Assembly (NCBI GenBank): GCA_018269005.1 | Contig: JAFDVK010000012.1 | Span: forward strand, 310,001-374,000 | Length of the DNA stretch: 64,000 bases | Direction of reading: 5' to 3' | Source: Acidobacteriota bacterium | GTDB taxonomy: Bacteria; Acidobacteriota; Blastocatellia; Pyrinomonadales; Pyrinomonadaceae | In this document: positions 25,301 to 34,120 of the stretch, piece after piece | Layout: each line of letters starts with the position of its first letter | Numbering within the stretch: the first letter of the stretch is position 1 | Position numbers and translations under genes: made by a program | The notes under the pieces: model-generated | The model's database searches: none | What the model was told of the DNA's origin: nothing | The model's input: the letters and a program-made list of their open reading frames with translations, nothing else

Positions 25301-25666
25301 ACTTACCTCTTTACCTCTCGTTTCTTGTTGGATGCCTTTTACTACTAATTAACTTCTAAAAATAAGAGAAAGAAATAGTAGTAGTAATAGGGCCTGTGGA
25401 TTTGTGTGAAAAACGGATAACTCCTTATAAAATCTAACCTTTTTTATCCACAATAACCTGTGGAAAACTTGTGGAAAAAATCTTCATAGTGTGGAAAACC
25501 ATCTTTAGGTGAGTTTTCCTCAATTTTCCGTAGGCGTTGGATCCGGCGACCTGTGCGAAATCTGGCTGCTTTTGGTTAAGCATTTTATTTTTCAACAACT
25601 TACCGATTCATTCTGCTCGGAAAACCGGTGGAAAACCTGTGATTCCGGTCCATCGGATAAATCTTG
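25301..25666. other. oriC: Putative chromosomal replication origin (oriC)
   Basis: The AT-rich dnaA-dnaN gap holds a perfect DnaA box TTATCCACA (25444-25452) and TGTGGAAAA-type boxes at 25459, 25470 and 25490. Weaker ones are TGTGGATTT at 25395 and GGTGGAAAA near 25627. Directly left of the 25395 box, across a GGGCC patch, is TAGTAGTAGTAATAG (about 25377-25391), which fits the DnaA-trio pattern, next to an AT-rich stretch. This is the layout of a bacterial basal unwinding system. The boxes are in mixed orientations. Confidence 0.75.
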
Positions 25667-27061
25667 CTAACTGTTGCAAAGATTATCAATTAGCTCGTTC
25701 AATGCCTTGTGGAAAACACGATCTTCGCGATTCATCTTCTCTATCTTGTCAACCGAGTGCATAACGGTCGTATGATGCTTGCCGCCGAATTCTTTTCCGA
25801 TCTCCGGGAAGCTGTGACGCGTCAACCTTTTGCACAGATACATAGCGACCTGACGCGGCAGAGCGACGGCCCTAGAGTTGCTCTTTGCCTTCAGTTCGTC
25901 AACGGACATTTTATATTGGGCGGCCACGGCCCGAATGATCCGATCGAGCGTTAGACCAGCAGGATGCTCGCTGTCTATGATGTTCTTTATGGCCTCATCG
26001 GCGATCGCTCTCGAAAACGGTACGCGCTTGAGCGAAGAGATAGCGACAAGCCTTACAAGCGAACCCTCGAGTTCGCGTACATTGCTCTTTACACGGCCTG
26101 CGATGTAGATGGCGATATCATTCGGCAGATCAATACCATCGAGGTCAGCCTTTCTTTTTAGGATAGCGACCTTTGTTTCAAGATCCGGCGGTTCGATGTC
26201 CGCGATCAACCCCCATTCAAATCGCGAGTGCAGACGTTCTTCCAAAGTCGGGATCTCGCGTGGCGGACAATCGCTCGATATAACGATCTGCTTCTGATCG
26301 TTATAGAGCGTGTTGAACGTATGAAAAAATTCTTCCTGCGTTCGTTCTTTGCCGGCCATAAATTGGACGTCGTCAAGAAGCAGGACGTCGATAGATCGAT
26401 ACTTATCACGAAAGGCCGGGGTCTTGTCGAAGCGGATCGCGTGGATGAGTTCGTTCATGAACAACTCACTCGTTATGTACGCGACACGAGAGGAAGGCGA
26501 CCGCTGTTTGATCGAATGTCCGATGGCGTGCATCAGATGTGTCTTGCCTAACCCGACACCTCCGTACAGGAAAAGCGGATTGTATGCAGAGCCTGGAGTT
26601 TCCGCGACACTTTTTGCTGCCGCATTCGCAAATTCGTTTCCCGTGCCGACGACAAATTTATCGAACGTGTACTTTGGGTTGAGCGAAGTCGTTTCGACCG
26701 ACTCAACAAAAGGACGAGCCGCGGGTTCAGTAGAAAGTTCGACCCGAGCAGAGGGTGAAAACAGAAGGTCGCCGTCGGTCGCTTCGTCGTTGGAGGAGTC
26801 TTCTTCTATGTCCTGCCAAACGATCTTATGGTCGCCGCAGCCGAGGTGTGAAAATATTCCGCTGAGCTTATCCGCGTAATATCGGTTGATCCAATCTTGT
26901 GCAACGATGCCGGCCGCCAACACGATCTCCTTTTGATGATCGTCGGTCTTAATGAACTTGATCGGAAGGAACCAAGTGGCAAGGACCTGAGGGCTCAACT
27001 CTTCGCGGAGTTGTACGAGAGCATCGTCCCAGATCGTGTTTTTATCTAAAGCGAGGTGCAA
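25667..27061 (-). CDS. dnaA: Chromosomal replication initiator DnaA
   Basis: A 464-residue protein. Domain I occupies roughly the first 90 residues (WDDALVQLREELSPQVLATW). The AAA+ domain has Walker A GGVGLGKTHLMHA and Walker B IDVLLLDDVQFMAG. Domain IV has the box-binding signature GKEFGGKHHTTVMHSVDKIE. It initiates replication by unwinding oriC. The start at 27061 is the only good ATG, and the leader upstream carries a TTTTTCACAGGATTTCCACA stretch that could be read as weak DnaA boxes for autoregulation. Confidence 0.98.
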   Translation of the reverse strand: MHLALDKNTIWDDALVQLREELSPQVLATWFLPIKFIKTDDHQKEIVLAAGIVAQDWINRYYADKLSGIFSHLGCGDHKIVWQDIEEDSSNDEATDGDLLFSPSARVELSTEPAARPFVESVETTSLNPKYTFDKFVVGTGNEFANAAAKSVAETPGSAYNPLFLYGGVGLGKTHLMHAIGHSIKQRSPSSRVAYITSELFMNELIHAIRFDKTPAFRDKYRSIDVLLLDDVQFMAGKERTQEEFFHTFNTLYNDQKQIVISSDCPPREIPTLEERLHSRFEWGLIADIEPPDLETKVAILKRKADLDGIDLPNDIAIYIAGRVKSNVRELEGSLVRLVAISSLKRVPFSRAIADEAIKNIIDSEHPAGLTLDRIIRAVAAQYKMSVDELKAKSNSRAVALPRQVAMYLCKRLTRHSFPEIGKEFGGKHHTTVMHSVDKIEKMNREDRVFHKALNELIDNLCNS

Positions 27062-27652
27062 GTTAATCTAAGTTCTCACCGGACGGTTTTGATAGAAAAA
27101 TATCGTTCGGTGACCAATTGAATTCTAAATTTCGAGGTTCTGTTTAAGACGGCTCTTTTTACCCTTGACGAAATGTAATATCGAATCCCAGGAGGTTCTT
27201 TGTTAACAAAGCGTTACCGTCTTTTTCACAGGATTTCCACAAGTCGGAAGCGAAGTTGTTTAAAACCTAACTCACAACATTAAGCTATTTACTTTCAACA
27301 AGTTACAAGCACATGGAACCCGGAAATGGATATCAGACTAACACGAAAAACCTACCCTTGCAAACCGAAATCCACAGGCAGAAATTTTTCCTTTAACGTC
27401 GATTTAACTTCCTTTTTTGTCATATATTTGGGAGCATTTTGAACTCGATATTTGACAGCGATTCGACCGATCTTTCGATCAAAAAAAGGGAAAATATCAA
27501 AAAATTTTTCGTGTACTCGACGATTATATCGCGCAGTGTATGCGAATGCCGAATATCGAACGCCGCCTCTCGCGAATCCAACTGGACCAACGAGAAGCGG
27601 CGGCAGTTCTTTCCAAAAGCCGGATCGATCGAGAGGTTCGAGACAGCGTTCT
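27062..27652. promoter_or_regulatory. dnaA upstream region
   Basis: A 590-base region with no convincing gene. It contains a perfect 14-bp palindrome CTTTGTTAACAAAG (27198-27211), a TTTCCACAAG box-like site near 27234, and AT-rich DNA. The short frames here lack family features and overlap in several directions. It probably holds the dnaA promoter and its control sites, and may extend the origin. Confidence 0.4.
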
Positions 27653-28360
27653 TTAGTTTGCGGCCAACTGTGAGATGGTGGCGGCGCCGGACCTGTCTGC
27701 ATCGACAGTTGGCGAACCGCTGTATCGGACATGGCTTGCGCCCGAAGCTGTCGCCTTAAGCACTTCAGCAACATTCAACTCGGCATTGCTCGCACCGCTT
27801 GTTTCGATCGATGCCTGCTTGCTTACAAGTTCGGCAGCGAGTATTTTGCTAGCGCCGCTTGCTTCAACGTCGAGACCATTCGTCTTTCCTGAAACCGTGA
27901 TCCTTGAGGCTCCGCTCGCGTCAAGGGCGAGTCGTTCGTTATTGATATCCTTAAGCGTGACCTTCGCGACACCCGAAGAGGACGCTTCGTTTATGATAGG
28001 GGCCGTAATAACGACTTTTAGCTCCGAGGTCTTTGAGATGCGCTTATCGGTGTAGATGGACAACGTATCGCCGTCGACCTCGGTTCTGATAAACGGCATA
28101 AGGTTGTCGTCGGCCGTTACCTTCACACTAAAGACATCGCCACGCGTCACTTCGACAACAAAAACCCCGCTGACCTCGAGCTTGTCAAAGGCTGCAACAT
28201 CGCGCTCAGCCGTAACAACATTACCGGAGCCGACCTCGCCCTGGAATATGGAACCGAAACGGAAGAGGTCTTTAGTCGCCGGCCCGAACGAAAATGCACC
28301 CGAGATAGAAATACCGATGACCAATGCCGTAAGAAATAAAAGGAAGCCGATCTTTTTCAT
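27653..28360 (-). CDS. DUF2807 (GIN domain) exported protein
   Basis: A 235-residue protein with a signal peptide (IGFLLFLTALVIGISISGAF). It is followed by the putative auto-transporter adhesin head GIN domain: ERDVAAFDKLEVSGVFVVEV, then repeated beta-helix rungs with the motif LDASGASRITVSG / VEASGASKI / ETSGASNAEL / TASGASHVRYSG. The family is common in Bacteroidota and Acidobacteriota and forms right-handed beta helices at the cell surface or periplasm. Function unknown. It is a single gene divergent from nothing obvious. Confidence 0.9.
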   Translation of the reverse strand: MKKIGFLLFLTALVIGISISGAFSFGPATKDLFRFGSIFQGEVGSGNVVTAERDVAAFDKLEVSGVFVVEVTRGDVFSVKVTADDNLMPFIRTEVDGDTLSIYTDKRISKTSELKVVITAPIINEASSSGVAKVTLKDINNERLALDASGASRITVSGKTNGLDVEASGASKILAAELVSKQASIETSGASNAELNVAEVLKATASGASHVRYSGSPTVDADRSGAATISQLAAN

Positions 28361-28457
28361 AAAACTACTCTCCGAATAATGTTTCTTCCCCGTGACTTTT
28401 GCGAGGTTATAGGAGATAACGAAACGTTAGAGGTTGAAGTTCGGAGAATTTGGAGCT

Positions 28458-30086
28458 TTATTTTGCGTAGAAGTAGAATTGGATCGCCTGCACTATTCCG
28501 ATAAGAAATCCGAACAAGGCTCCAAATAGCTCGATAGTCCGCAGGTGTTCCTTTGCGACGCTCATTACGAGCGATTCAAGCTTCTCGGCAGGATAAGCCC
28601 GGATCTTTTCCCTGACAACACCACCGATATCGAACTCGCGTATCGCATCGGGCAGCTTTGCGTTTATAGCATCGATCACAGTGTCTGTAAGCGTTGCAGA
28701 AGTTCGTGCAACTTTCTCTGAGGCAAGGTGGTCCCCAAGCCGGCCGATCGGCGTCGCAAGAAGATCTTCGATGCGCGTTGACAGAAACTCATTAAGCAGA
28801 TTTGCGGTCGCGTCGCTTGAAAGGACATTTACGACGCCGTCTGCGACCGTTGTCTTTAAGCGTTCTTCAGCCTCCGGATGCACGATCTGAAGTACGGCAT
28901 CGATGCTGTGCGGACGAAGTTTCGCGATCGTCTCGCTCAAGAACCGGCGAATGCCTCGGATCGTTTCTTCGCTTTTAAGAAGGGAAAAGACCGACCTTGT
29001 GATCTGATCTTTGAGATCGTCGAGGCGTTCGGGGTCGATGCGTCCGACTATATCTTTGACAGGCCGCGATAGAGCGGTGTCGATGCCGCTGGAGATAAAG
29101 TTCCGAGCCTCCTCGGCAAACGATGCATCGTTAAGGGTTTCTTCAAGCCGCCGAGGAAAGCTTTCATTGACAAGATCGTCAACTTCGTCGAGGAGGTTGT
29201 CCCGCGAGACAAAGATCTTCTTAAAGAATGAAAGGTTTTCGTAATAATCATGGACCTCGCGCTTTACGAGAGAGCTGATCTGGCTGCGCGTATTGTCGGT
29301 CGCGGCGAACTCGGCGATCTGCTTGACGGCGGGCTCGACCTGCTCGCGTGCTTTTTCCTTTAGGAATTCTACAGCTTCGGGCGTGAACATTTCGCCGACC
29401 GGCGAAGGAGAATTCAATAGGTCCTCGAGTTTTTTTCTAACAAAATCGCCGATGCTCTTTTCAAAGGCAGGCTGTTCGAGCCCGGCGCGGATCCGTTCGG
29501 TCAAAAAGTCAATGACGCGTGCCGATGTTTCCGTATCCAACACCTCGGAAACACGGTTGCTGAGGATGTCGTCTATTCTGGATGTAGCTAATTGATGAAT
29601 GCGAATGCGAGCGTCTTCACTCCCGAGAACGACGCGGATGTGGCTGGCAAGCCTTACCTGAAGGCTTGAGATAGCATCAAGTACAGGCGTTCGCACGGAC
29701 GCTGGTAAGGCCTCGATCAGCGATGGGTAGTTCGTTTCAAGAAGAGCCGTCGTGTATTCACCGACGACGATGTCCAGCTTTCGTTTGAGAAAATCGCGTC
29801 CGATCAAATGCTCTTGGATCGTGTCGCTCGTAACGAGTTCTTCGCCGACGGCCTTACCGATCGCTGCCGCGAGACGGTCGCGGTTCCGCGGGATCATTCC
29901 TTGTGGAAAGACGGTCAGCCCAAAGATCTTCACCGGCCGTCGCGGGCGGAACAGCATTCTTACCGCCAACCAAGCTCCGAGGTAACCGTGCACCGTCGCG
30001 AACGCAACAAGAAGCCCCATTTGGAGCCAGATGTTTTTGAGGAGCGGTGCGGCGAGGTCATGGATGTTCGTAAAGGTTTCCATCAA
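28458..30086 (-). CDS. DUF445 family membrane protein
   Basis: A 542-residue protein that begins with a membrane segment and the family signature VHGYLGAWLAVRMLFRP-RRP...FPQGMIPRNRDRLA. A long helical region rich in charged heptads follows, and a C-terminal helix closes it (LRTIELFGALFGFLIGIVQA). DUF445 (YheB-like) proteins are inner-membrane proteins linked to sporulation or cell envelope in Firmicutes; elsewhere the role is unknown. Two ATG codons in tandem at 30086 and 30083. Confidence 0.88.
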   Translation of the reverse strand: MMETFTNIHDLAAPLLKNIWLQMGLLVAFATVHGYLGAWLAVRMLFRPRRPVKIFGLTVFPQGMIPRNRDRLAAAIGKAVGEELVTSDTIQEHLIGRDFLKRKLDIVVGEYTTALLETNYPSLIEALPASVRTPVLDAISSLQVRLASHIRVVLGSEDARIRIHQLATSRIDDILSNRVSEVLDTETSARVIDFLTERIRAGLEQPAFEKSIGDFVRKKLEDLLNSPSPVGEMFTPEAVEFLKEKAREQVEPAVKQIAEFAATDNTRSQISSLVKREVHDYYENLSFFKKIFVSRDNLLDEVDDLVNESFPRRLEETLNDASFAEEARNFISSGIDTALSRPVKDIVGRIDPERLDDLKDQITRSVFSLLKSEETIRGIRRFLSETIAKLRPHSIDAVLQIVHPEAEERLKTTVADGVVNVLSSDATANLLNEFLSTRIEDLLATPIGRLGDHLASEKVARTSATLTDTVIDAINAKLPDAIREFDIGGVVREKIRAYPAEKLESLVMSVAKEHLRTIELFGALFGFLIGIVQAIQFYFYAK

Positions 30087-30139
30087 GCACCGTCAAAAAG
30101 ATATCGCCGAATGCGGCCGGCGAAAAGGAACACTGCTCA

Positions 30140-30523
30140 TTAAAAGACCTGGAAGCCTTTTGAACGCAGGCAAAAACCAGAAAACTCCGTGAGCCAATCA
30201 TTTCCGACGCTGTAGTTCTTCCACTGATCGTCCTCGTCGCGATGAAGCGTCATATCGTCTGGCGCGTTCGTTATCGTCAGGTCGGCAAAGATGCGGCTTC
30301 CCGCCGGCACCTTCGGCAAGATCTCATCTCTGATCCTTGAGCCGATCTCTTGAGCCTCATCGCGAGAAATTTTGACGCCGGTAGCGTTATACCCCATCTG
30401 CCGGAGTGTTCCTTCGCTGAGAACGTCCAGGCTGCGAATGATCTCGAGGCCTGCTTTCCAATGCCATACGTTCGCAAAGAACTCGAAGTTCTCAGAACTC
30501 ATGTCGAGAAGCGTGAAGCTCAT
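30140..30523 (-). CDS. Conserved-looking protein of unknown function
   Basis: A 127-residue protein with no signal or membrane segment. It is acidic, with WHWKAGLEIIRSL, VKISRDEAQEIGSRI and a C-terminal SGFCLRSKGFQVF. No family is recognised. It is 53 bp upstream of the DUF445 gene on the same strand and codon use is like its neighbours, so I accept it as real. Confidence 0.6.
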   Translation of the reverse strand: MSFTLLDMSSENFEFFANVWHWKAGLEIIRSLDVLSEGTLRQMGYNATGVKISRDEAQEIGSRIRDEILPKVPAGSRIFADLTITNAPDDMTLHRDEDDQWKNYSVGNDWLTEFSGFCLRSKGFQVF

Positions 30524-30642
30524 ATGTTTCGATTGTACGCTATCGGCGGCTCCGATAGTTCTGTTCAGAAAAATGCTAAACGCGAAGGTGTGAATTAGTC
30601 AACGGCTTTCGGTCAGGAATATAATCTTGCTTTCTTTTTGTT

Positions 30643-31419
30643 ATGAATTCAACAAAATATCTCGAACGGATCGGAGCCGAACTCGGCCCGGACTCACTCA
30701 ACGTCGAAACCCTGCGTTTACTTCAGCGCAGGCATCTGCTCAGTGTTCCGTTCGAGAATCTCGACATTCATTGGAAGAGGCCGATCATCCTCGACATCGA
30801 ACGCTTTTACCAGAAAGTGGTCATCGAACATCGAGGAGGATTTTGCTACGAACTGAACGGCCTGTTCAATGAACTTCTAATTTCACTTGGATTCACCTCG
30901 CGGTTGATCTCGGCCCGGGTCGGCCGTCCGGATGGAACGTTTGGGGCTGAATTCGACCATGCGGCGATCATCGTGTCGATAGACGGCGAAGAGTTTCTAA
31001 CAGACGTTGGATTCGGAGACTTTAGCGCCGAGCCGCTGCGGTTTGTCGTCGGCGAAGAACAACAAGATGCGAACGGCACATTTAAGATCGAGACGGCTGA
31101 CAGCGCTGCTTTCGTCGTCAAAAAGCTGGCCGGAGATGAGTGGAAAAATGAGTATCTTTTCACCTCTAGGGCACGAGACCTCGCAGAATTCGCCGAGATG
31201 TGCGACTTTCAGCAGTATTCGCCCGAATCGCATTTCACCAAAGGAAGACTCTGTTCTTTGATGACCGAAAAAGGCAGAAAAACGCTGACGGACGAAAAGT
31301 TTATAGTGACTACCGATAAAGGCAAGGTAGAAGAAACCATAACAAGTGAAGAAATGTTTGGTCGCGTACTGCTTGAAAAGTTACATTATCGAACCGCCAA
31401 TTCGTGCGGTGGCGACTAG
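30643..31419 (+). CDS. nat: Arylamine N-acetyltransferase
   Basis: A 258-residue protein with the NAT triad: Cys68 (RGGFCYEL), His106 (FDHAAIIV) and Asp121 (TDVGFGD). The N-terminal helix bundle block LLSVPFENLDIHWKRP is also typical. It transfers acetyl or related acyl groups from CoA to arylamines or hydrazines; the natural substrate is unknown. The length is normal. It is followed by a frameshifted AbrB-type gene and then purM. Confidence 0.93.
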   Translation: MNSTKYLERIGAELGPDSLNVETLRLLQRRHLLSVPFENLDIHWKRPIILDIERFYQKVVIEHRGGFCYELNGLFNELLISLGFTSRLISARVGRPDGTFGAEFDHAAIIVSIDGEEFLTDVGFGDFSAEPLRFVVGEEQQDANGTFKIETADSAAFVVKKLAGDEWKNEYLFTSRARDLAEFAEMCDFQQYSPESHFTKGRLCSLMTEKGRKTLTDEKFIVTTDKGKVEETITSEEMFGRVLLEKLHYRTANSCGGD

Positions 31420-31438
31420 TAAGCTAGAATAGCTTTAC

Positions 31439-31622
31439 ATGACTTATTTGGTCACACTCCAAGAAAGGAACAGTTACAATTCCTGCGGCGATCAGGAAGG
31501 CCCTGGCGTTGAAGCCGGGTCAAACGGTGACGCATCGGAAAGAAGGAAACAAGATCATACTTGAGTTTGATTCCGACCTTGTGAGATCACCTCCTCCGAA
31601 GCCGAACGCCCGGAAAAAATGA
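31439..31622 (+). pseudogene. AbrB/MazE-type antitoxin gene with a frameshift
   Basis: ATG 31439 reads MTYLVTLQ and then falls out of frame at CAAGAAAGG (31459-31467). Skipping one base gives KGTVTIPAAIRKALALKPGQ and onwards to a stop at 31620-31622, a standard SpoVT-AbrB swapped-hairpin DNA-binding domain with a Lys-rich tail. The stop overlaps the purM start (ATGA). There is no toxin gene beside it. It is either a decayed solitary antitoxin or an indel error. Confidence 0.65.
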
Positions 31623-32683
31623 CCGATTCAATTTCATACGCCGATGCGGGCGTTTCAATAGACAAGGCGAACCAGGCGGTGGCGAAGATCCGCGAGTATG
31701 CCCGTTCGACATTCAATGAGCGGACGCTGACCGAGATCGGGAGCTTTGGCGGGATGTTCGCCGGTGCTTTCCCCGATATGGCCGAGCCGATACTCGTCGC
31801 TTCGGCTGACGGCGTCGGCACGAAGCTGAAGATCGCCTTCGAGACGGGAATACACTCGACCGTGGGCGCCGACCTCGTCAATCACTGCGTCAACGACATT
31901 CTCGTGCAGGGAGCACGGCCGCTTTTCTTTCTTGATTATTTCGCGACCGGCAGACTCGAACCGGACGTAACGGCTTCGGTCGTCGAGGGAATGGCACGAG
32001 CCTGCCGCGAGAACGGCTGCGTCCTGCTCGGCGGCGAAACCGCCGAAATGCCCGACTTTTACCCGCCGGGCGAATACGACCTTGCGGGCTTTATCGTCGG
32101 CGTCGTCGATAAGGCGAAGGTCATCGACGGCAAGTCGATCGTGCCCGGCGATGTTGTGCTCGGACTGCCTTCGACGGGCTTGCAGACGAACGGTTATTCC
32201 TTGGCACGCAAGCTCTTTTTCGAGATCGGCGGCTACAAGGTCGATTCTTATATCGACGAACTCGGCACGAGCGTCGGCGATGCTCTGCTTGCGACACACT
32301 CGAGTTTTCTGCCCGAGATCGGCCCGCTGCTTGACGGAACGCGGACACCCGACGGAACGCGGACGCCCTCGTCCGCAGTCATCAAAGGCCTCGCACACAT
32401 CACCGGCGGCGGCTTTCTCGAGAATATTCCACGCATTCTCCCCAAAGGCGTCTCGGTCGAGATCAACCGCGGATCGTGGAGCGAACCGCCGATATTCGGC
32501 CTGATGCAGCGGCTCGGCAACGTCGCCGACAGCGAAATGTTCCGAACCTTCAACATGGGCATCGGAATGATCATCATCTGCTCGCCCGAAGATTCCGCCG
32601 TTATTTTGGAGGCAATTCCGAGGTCGGTGCAGTTGGGACGAGCAATCGGCGGGCGAAAAGATGTGCATATCGTTGATGCCTGA
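31619..32683 (+). CDS. purM: Phosphoribosylformylglycinamidine cyclo-ligase (AIR synthetase)
   Basis: A 354-residue enzyme of purine synthesis (FGAM to AIR, ATP-dependent). Motifs are SYADAGVSIDKANQAVAKI, GTKLKIAFETG, VNHCVNDILVQGARPLFFLD, LLGGETAEMPDFY and AHITGGGFLENIPRILP. Just before the last motif, residues DGTRTPDGTRTPSSA form a low-complexity insertion encoded by the REP palindrome at 32341-32376, absent from ordinary PurM. The insertion is in a surface loop, so the enzyme is probably active. The natural partner purN lies 3.2 kb downstream instead of next to it. Confidence 0.96.
   Translation: MTDSISYADAGVSIDKANQAVAKIREYARSTFNERTLTEIGSFGGMFAGAFPDMAEPILVASADGVGTKLKIAFETGIHSTVGADLVNHCVNDILVQGARPLFFLDYFATGRLEPDVTASVVEGMARACRENGCVLLGGETAEMPDFYPPGEYDLAGFIVGVVDKAKVIDGKSIVPGDVVLGLPSTGLQTNGYSLARKLFFEIGGYKVDSYIDELGTSVGDALLATHSSFLPEIGPLLDGTRTPDGTRTPSSAVIKGLAHITGGGFLENIPRILPKGVSVEINRGSWSEPPIFGLMQRLGNVADSEMFRTFNMGIGMIIICSPEDSAVILEAIPRSVQLGRAIGGRKDVHIVDA
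32341..32376 (+). repeat. REP-like palindrome inside purM
   Basis: GCGGACGCCCTCGTCCGC at 32359-32376, preceded by a partial duplicate GGAACGCGGACACCC. The same palindrome with flanking GGAACGCGGACGCC lies near 39741-39761 and 40017-40040, and a half copy at 18359-18375. Here it keeps the purM frame. Confidence 0.8.
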
Positions 32684-32752
32684 GGCGAAGAAAGACCGTC
32701 TCGCCGATAAAACGAACATTCTTTTCCAATTTTTCTGCGATCCGTTTCGCTG

Positions 32753-33832
32753 TTAGGTGATCTCTCCAACGTAAATTGTGCCCGCCGCCGACAGTCCCGG
32801 AATCTGAAGCGAAGAGCCCGCAGCGGAGATGATCGCACACCCTCTAAAATTATCTAAAGAGAACGAAGGAGAATACATATTTCCCCTGTATCCAAAGAAG
32901 AGGATGTATGTCCCGGCAGTACCGACTGCCACGGTTCCGCTAAGGCCGTAACACAGACAGTCTCCATAGAATGAAAGCGTGCTGAGCGGCGGATGGAACG
33001 GAAAGACAAGTCCAATGGCGGTCGATGGAGCCCAACTTGGAGAAACGCTGCCTCCGCCAAGGATCTGAAGCAGCAGATTGTAGAGTGCCATACCGCCAGG
33101 TGTGCGGTTAATAATATACTGCAAGGTGCCCGGTTTTATCACCCACTTTAGGAGTTCATTCGCTTCGCTCGCGCCGCCGCCGCCGAGCCATTTAAGCAAT
33201 GCCGGAAATCGTTTGAGAGCCGTGGACATGCCTGGCAGCTTTCCAATATCTAAGGATAGTCCTGCGCTAAGTCCGAATAGTCCGATCGCACCAGAGTATT
33301 TAGTTCCATCAGCACGTTGGAAAGTAATCTGTCCCATCATCGCCGAGTAACCAAGGACAACTATCGCCGATTCGCTTTTTCCGGAAAATTTAGTTACAAA
33401 CCATTCGTCAACGATTCTTGGCTCGGGCGGCGGCAGTTTGCGTTTTGGCGGTTTACCGTTGGCATAGACATAGAGTTCAACGGCGCGCCAAAAACCGTCG
33501 TTTTCAGCAACTCCTGCACCATCGCTTTTGCTTTCGCCGAATCCAAATTCCTGAGGGAACGGGACATTTGGAACCGCAGCGCGTACGTATCGGACGACTG
33601 CTTCACAACGCTGGTATGACAGTTGCTTATTGAATTCATAGTCACCGAGTCGGCTGGCGTAGCCGAAGATGTCGATCCAAGGGTTTGGCGAGCTGTGAAG
33701 AGCGGGGATCACCATTTCATCGAGCCATATTTTGTGTGTGGGTGAGAGGAATGGACTGCCGGTTGGAAAGTTACACAGGCGCCCTGAGACGGAGGATTTC
33801 CCCGCATCCACAGGTTCAATATCCCTAGCCAT
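32753..33832 (-). CDS. OmpA-like domain protein without signal peptide
   Basis: A 359-residue protein. Residues about 35-105 match an OmpA/MotB-type peptidoglycan-binding fold (PWIDIFGYASRLGDYEFNKQ and LSYQRCEAVVRYV). The rest is not recognised: a Gly-rich hydrophobic middle (GAIGLFGLSAGLSLDIGKLP) and a beta-rich end. There is no signal peptide, unusual for this domain; such proteins do occur in contractile-injection or phage-like cassettes, but no other such genes are here. It lies in the island between purM and purN, convergent with purM. Confidence 0.65.
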   Translation of the reverse strand: MARDIEPVDAGKSSVSGRLCNFPTGSPFLSPTHKIWLDEMVIPALHSSPNPWIDIFGYASRLGDYEFNKQLSYQRCEAVVRYVRAAVPNVPFPQEFGFGESKSDGAGVAENDGFWRAVELYVYANGKPPKRKLPPPEPRIVDEWFVTKFSGKSESAIVVLGYSAMMGQITFQRADGTKYSGAIGLFGLSAGLSLDIGKLPGMSTALKRFPALLKWLGGGGASEANELLKWVIKPGTLQYIINRTPGGMALYNLLLQILGGGSVSPSWAPSTAIGLVFPFHPPLSTLSFYGDCLCYGLSGTVAVGTAGTYILFFGYRGNMYSPSFSLDNFRGCAIISAAGSSLQIPGLSAAGTIYVGEIT

Positions 33833-34046
33833 TCAATTTTTCTTCCTTGAGTAGAGACTGGATGCTCAGCAAATGGGACTTGTGGTCCCGGACGATAAGG
33901 AGTACTACGGCCCAGTAACGATAGTCTGTGGGAGCCCTGCGGGCTGTTAAAAAACCTTGCTTGCCGCTGATTTTACTCCCGCTATGATAGATTACAAGAT
34001 ACGCGTCGCGCGCCGTTGCGGACTCAGTTGCACATTGAATAATCAA
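33825..34046 (-). CDS. Doubtful small reading frame
   Basis: A 73-codon frame overlapping the start of the OmpA-like gene by 8 bases and ending at the remnant of purN. It includes a plausible hydrophobic stretch (YWAVVLLIV) but no recognisable domain. It may be a real upstream partner or chance. It is listed only because the arrangement is operon-like. Confidence 0.25.
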   Translation of the reverse strand: MIIQCATESATARDAYLVIYHSGSKISGKQGFLTARRAPTDYRYWAVVLLIVRDHKSHLLSIQSLLKEEKLNG

Positions 34047-34120
34047 TGAAATTAGGGATTCTTATTTCTGGTCGCGGGTCGAATATGGCGGCGATCGTAG
34101 ATGTGATGCAGTGGAGCGAG
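34046..34120 (+). pseudogene. Fragment of a second purN copy
   Basis: ATG 34046 begins MKLGILISGRGSNMAAIVDV, matching the intact purN start (MKIGILISGRGSNMAAIVDA at 35853). At DNA level about 52 of the first 58 bases agree. Homology ends at about 34105 and the frame soon stops. It is an old, diverged partial duplicate, probably marking where purN once followed purM or a break point of the island. Confidence 0.75.

Noticed and set aside
27352..27774. Minus-strand frame of 140 codons and overlapping plus frames upstream of dnaA
   Set aside because: They overlap the end of the DUF2807 gene, have no family features, and the DNA looks regulatory.
31655..32719. Open frame of 354 codons opposite purM
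   Set aside because: It is a mirror of purM with no recognisable domain, open only through codon bias.
33940..33965. AGCCCTGCGGGCT hairpin as a terminator
   Set aside because: The T-run lies on the wrong side of the stem for either strand's gene, so it does not fit a rho-independent terminator.
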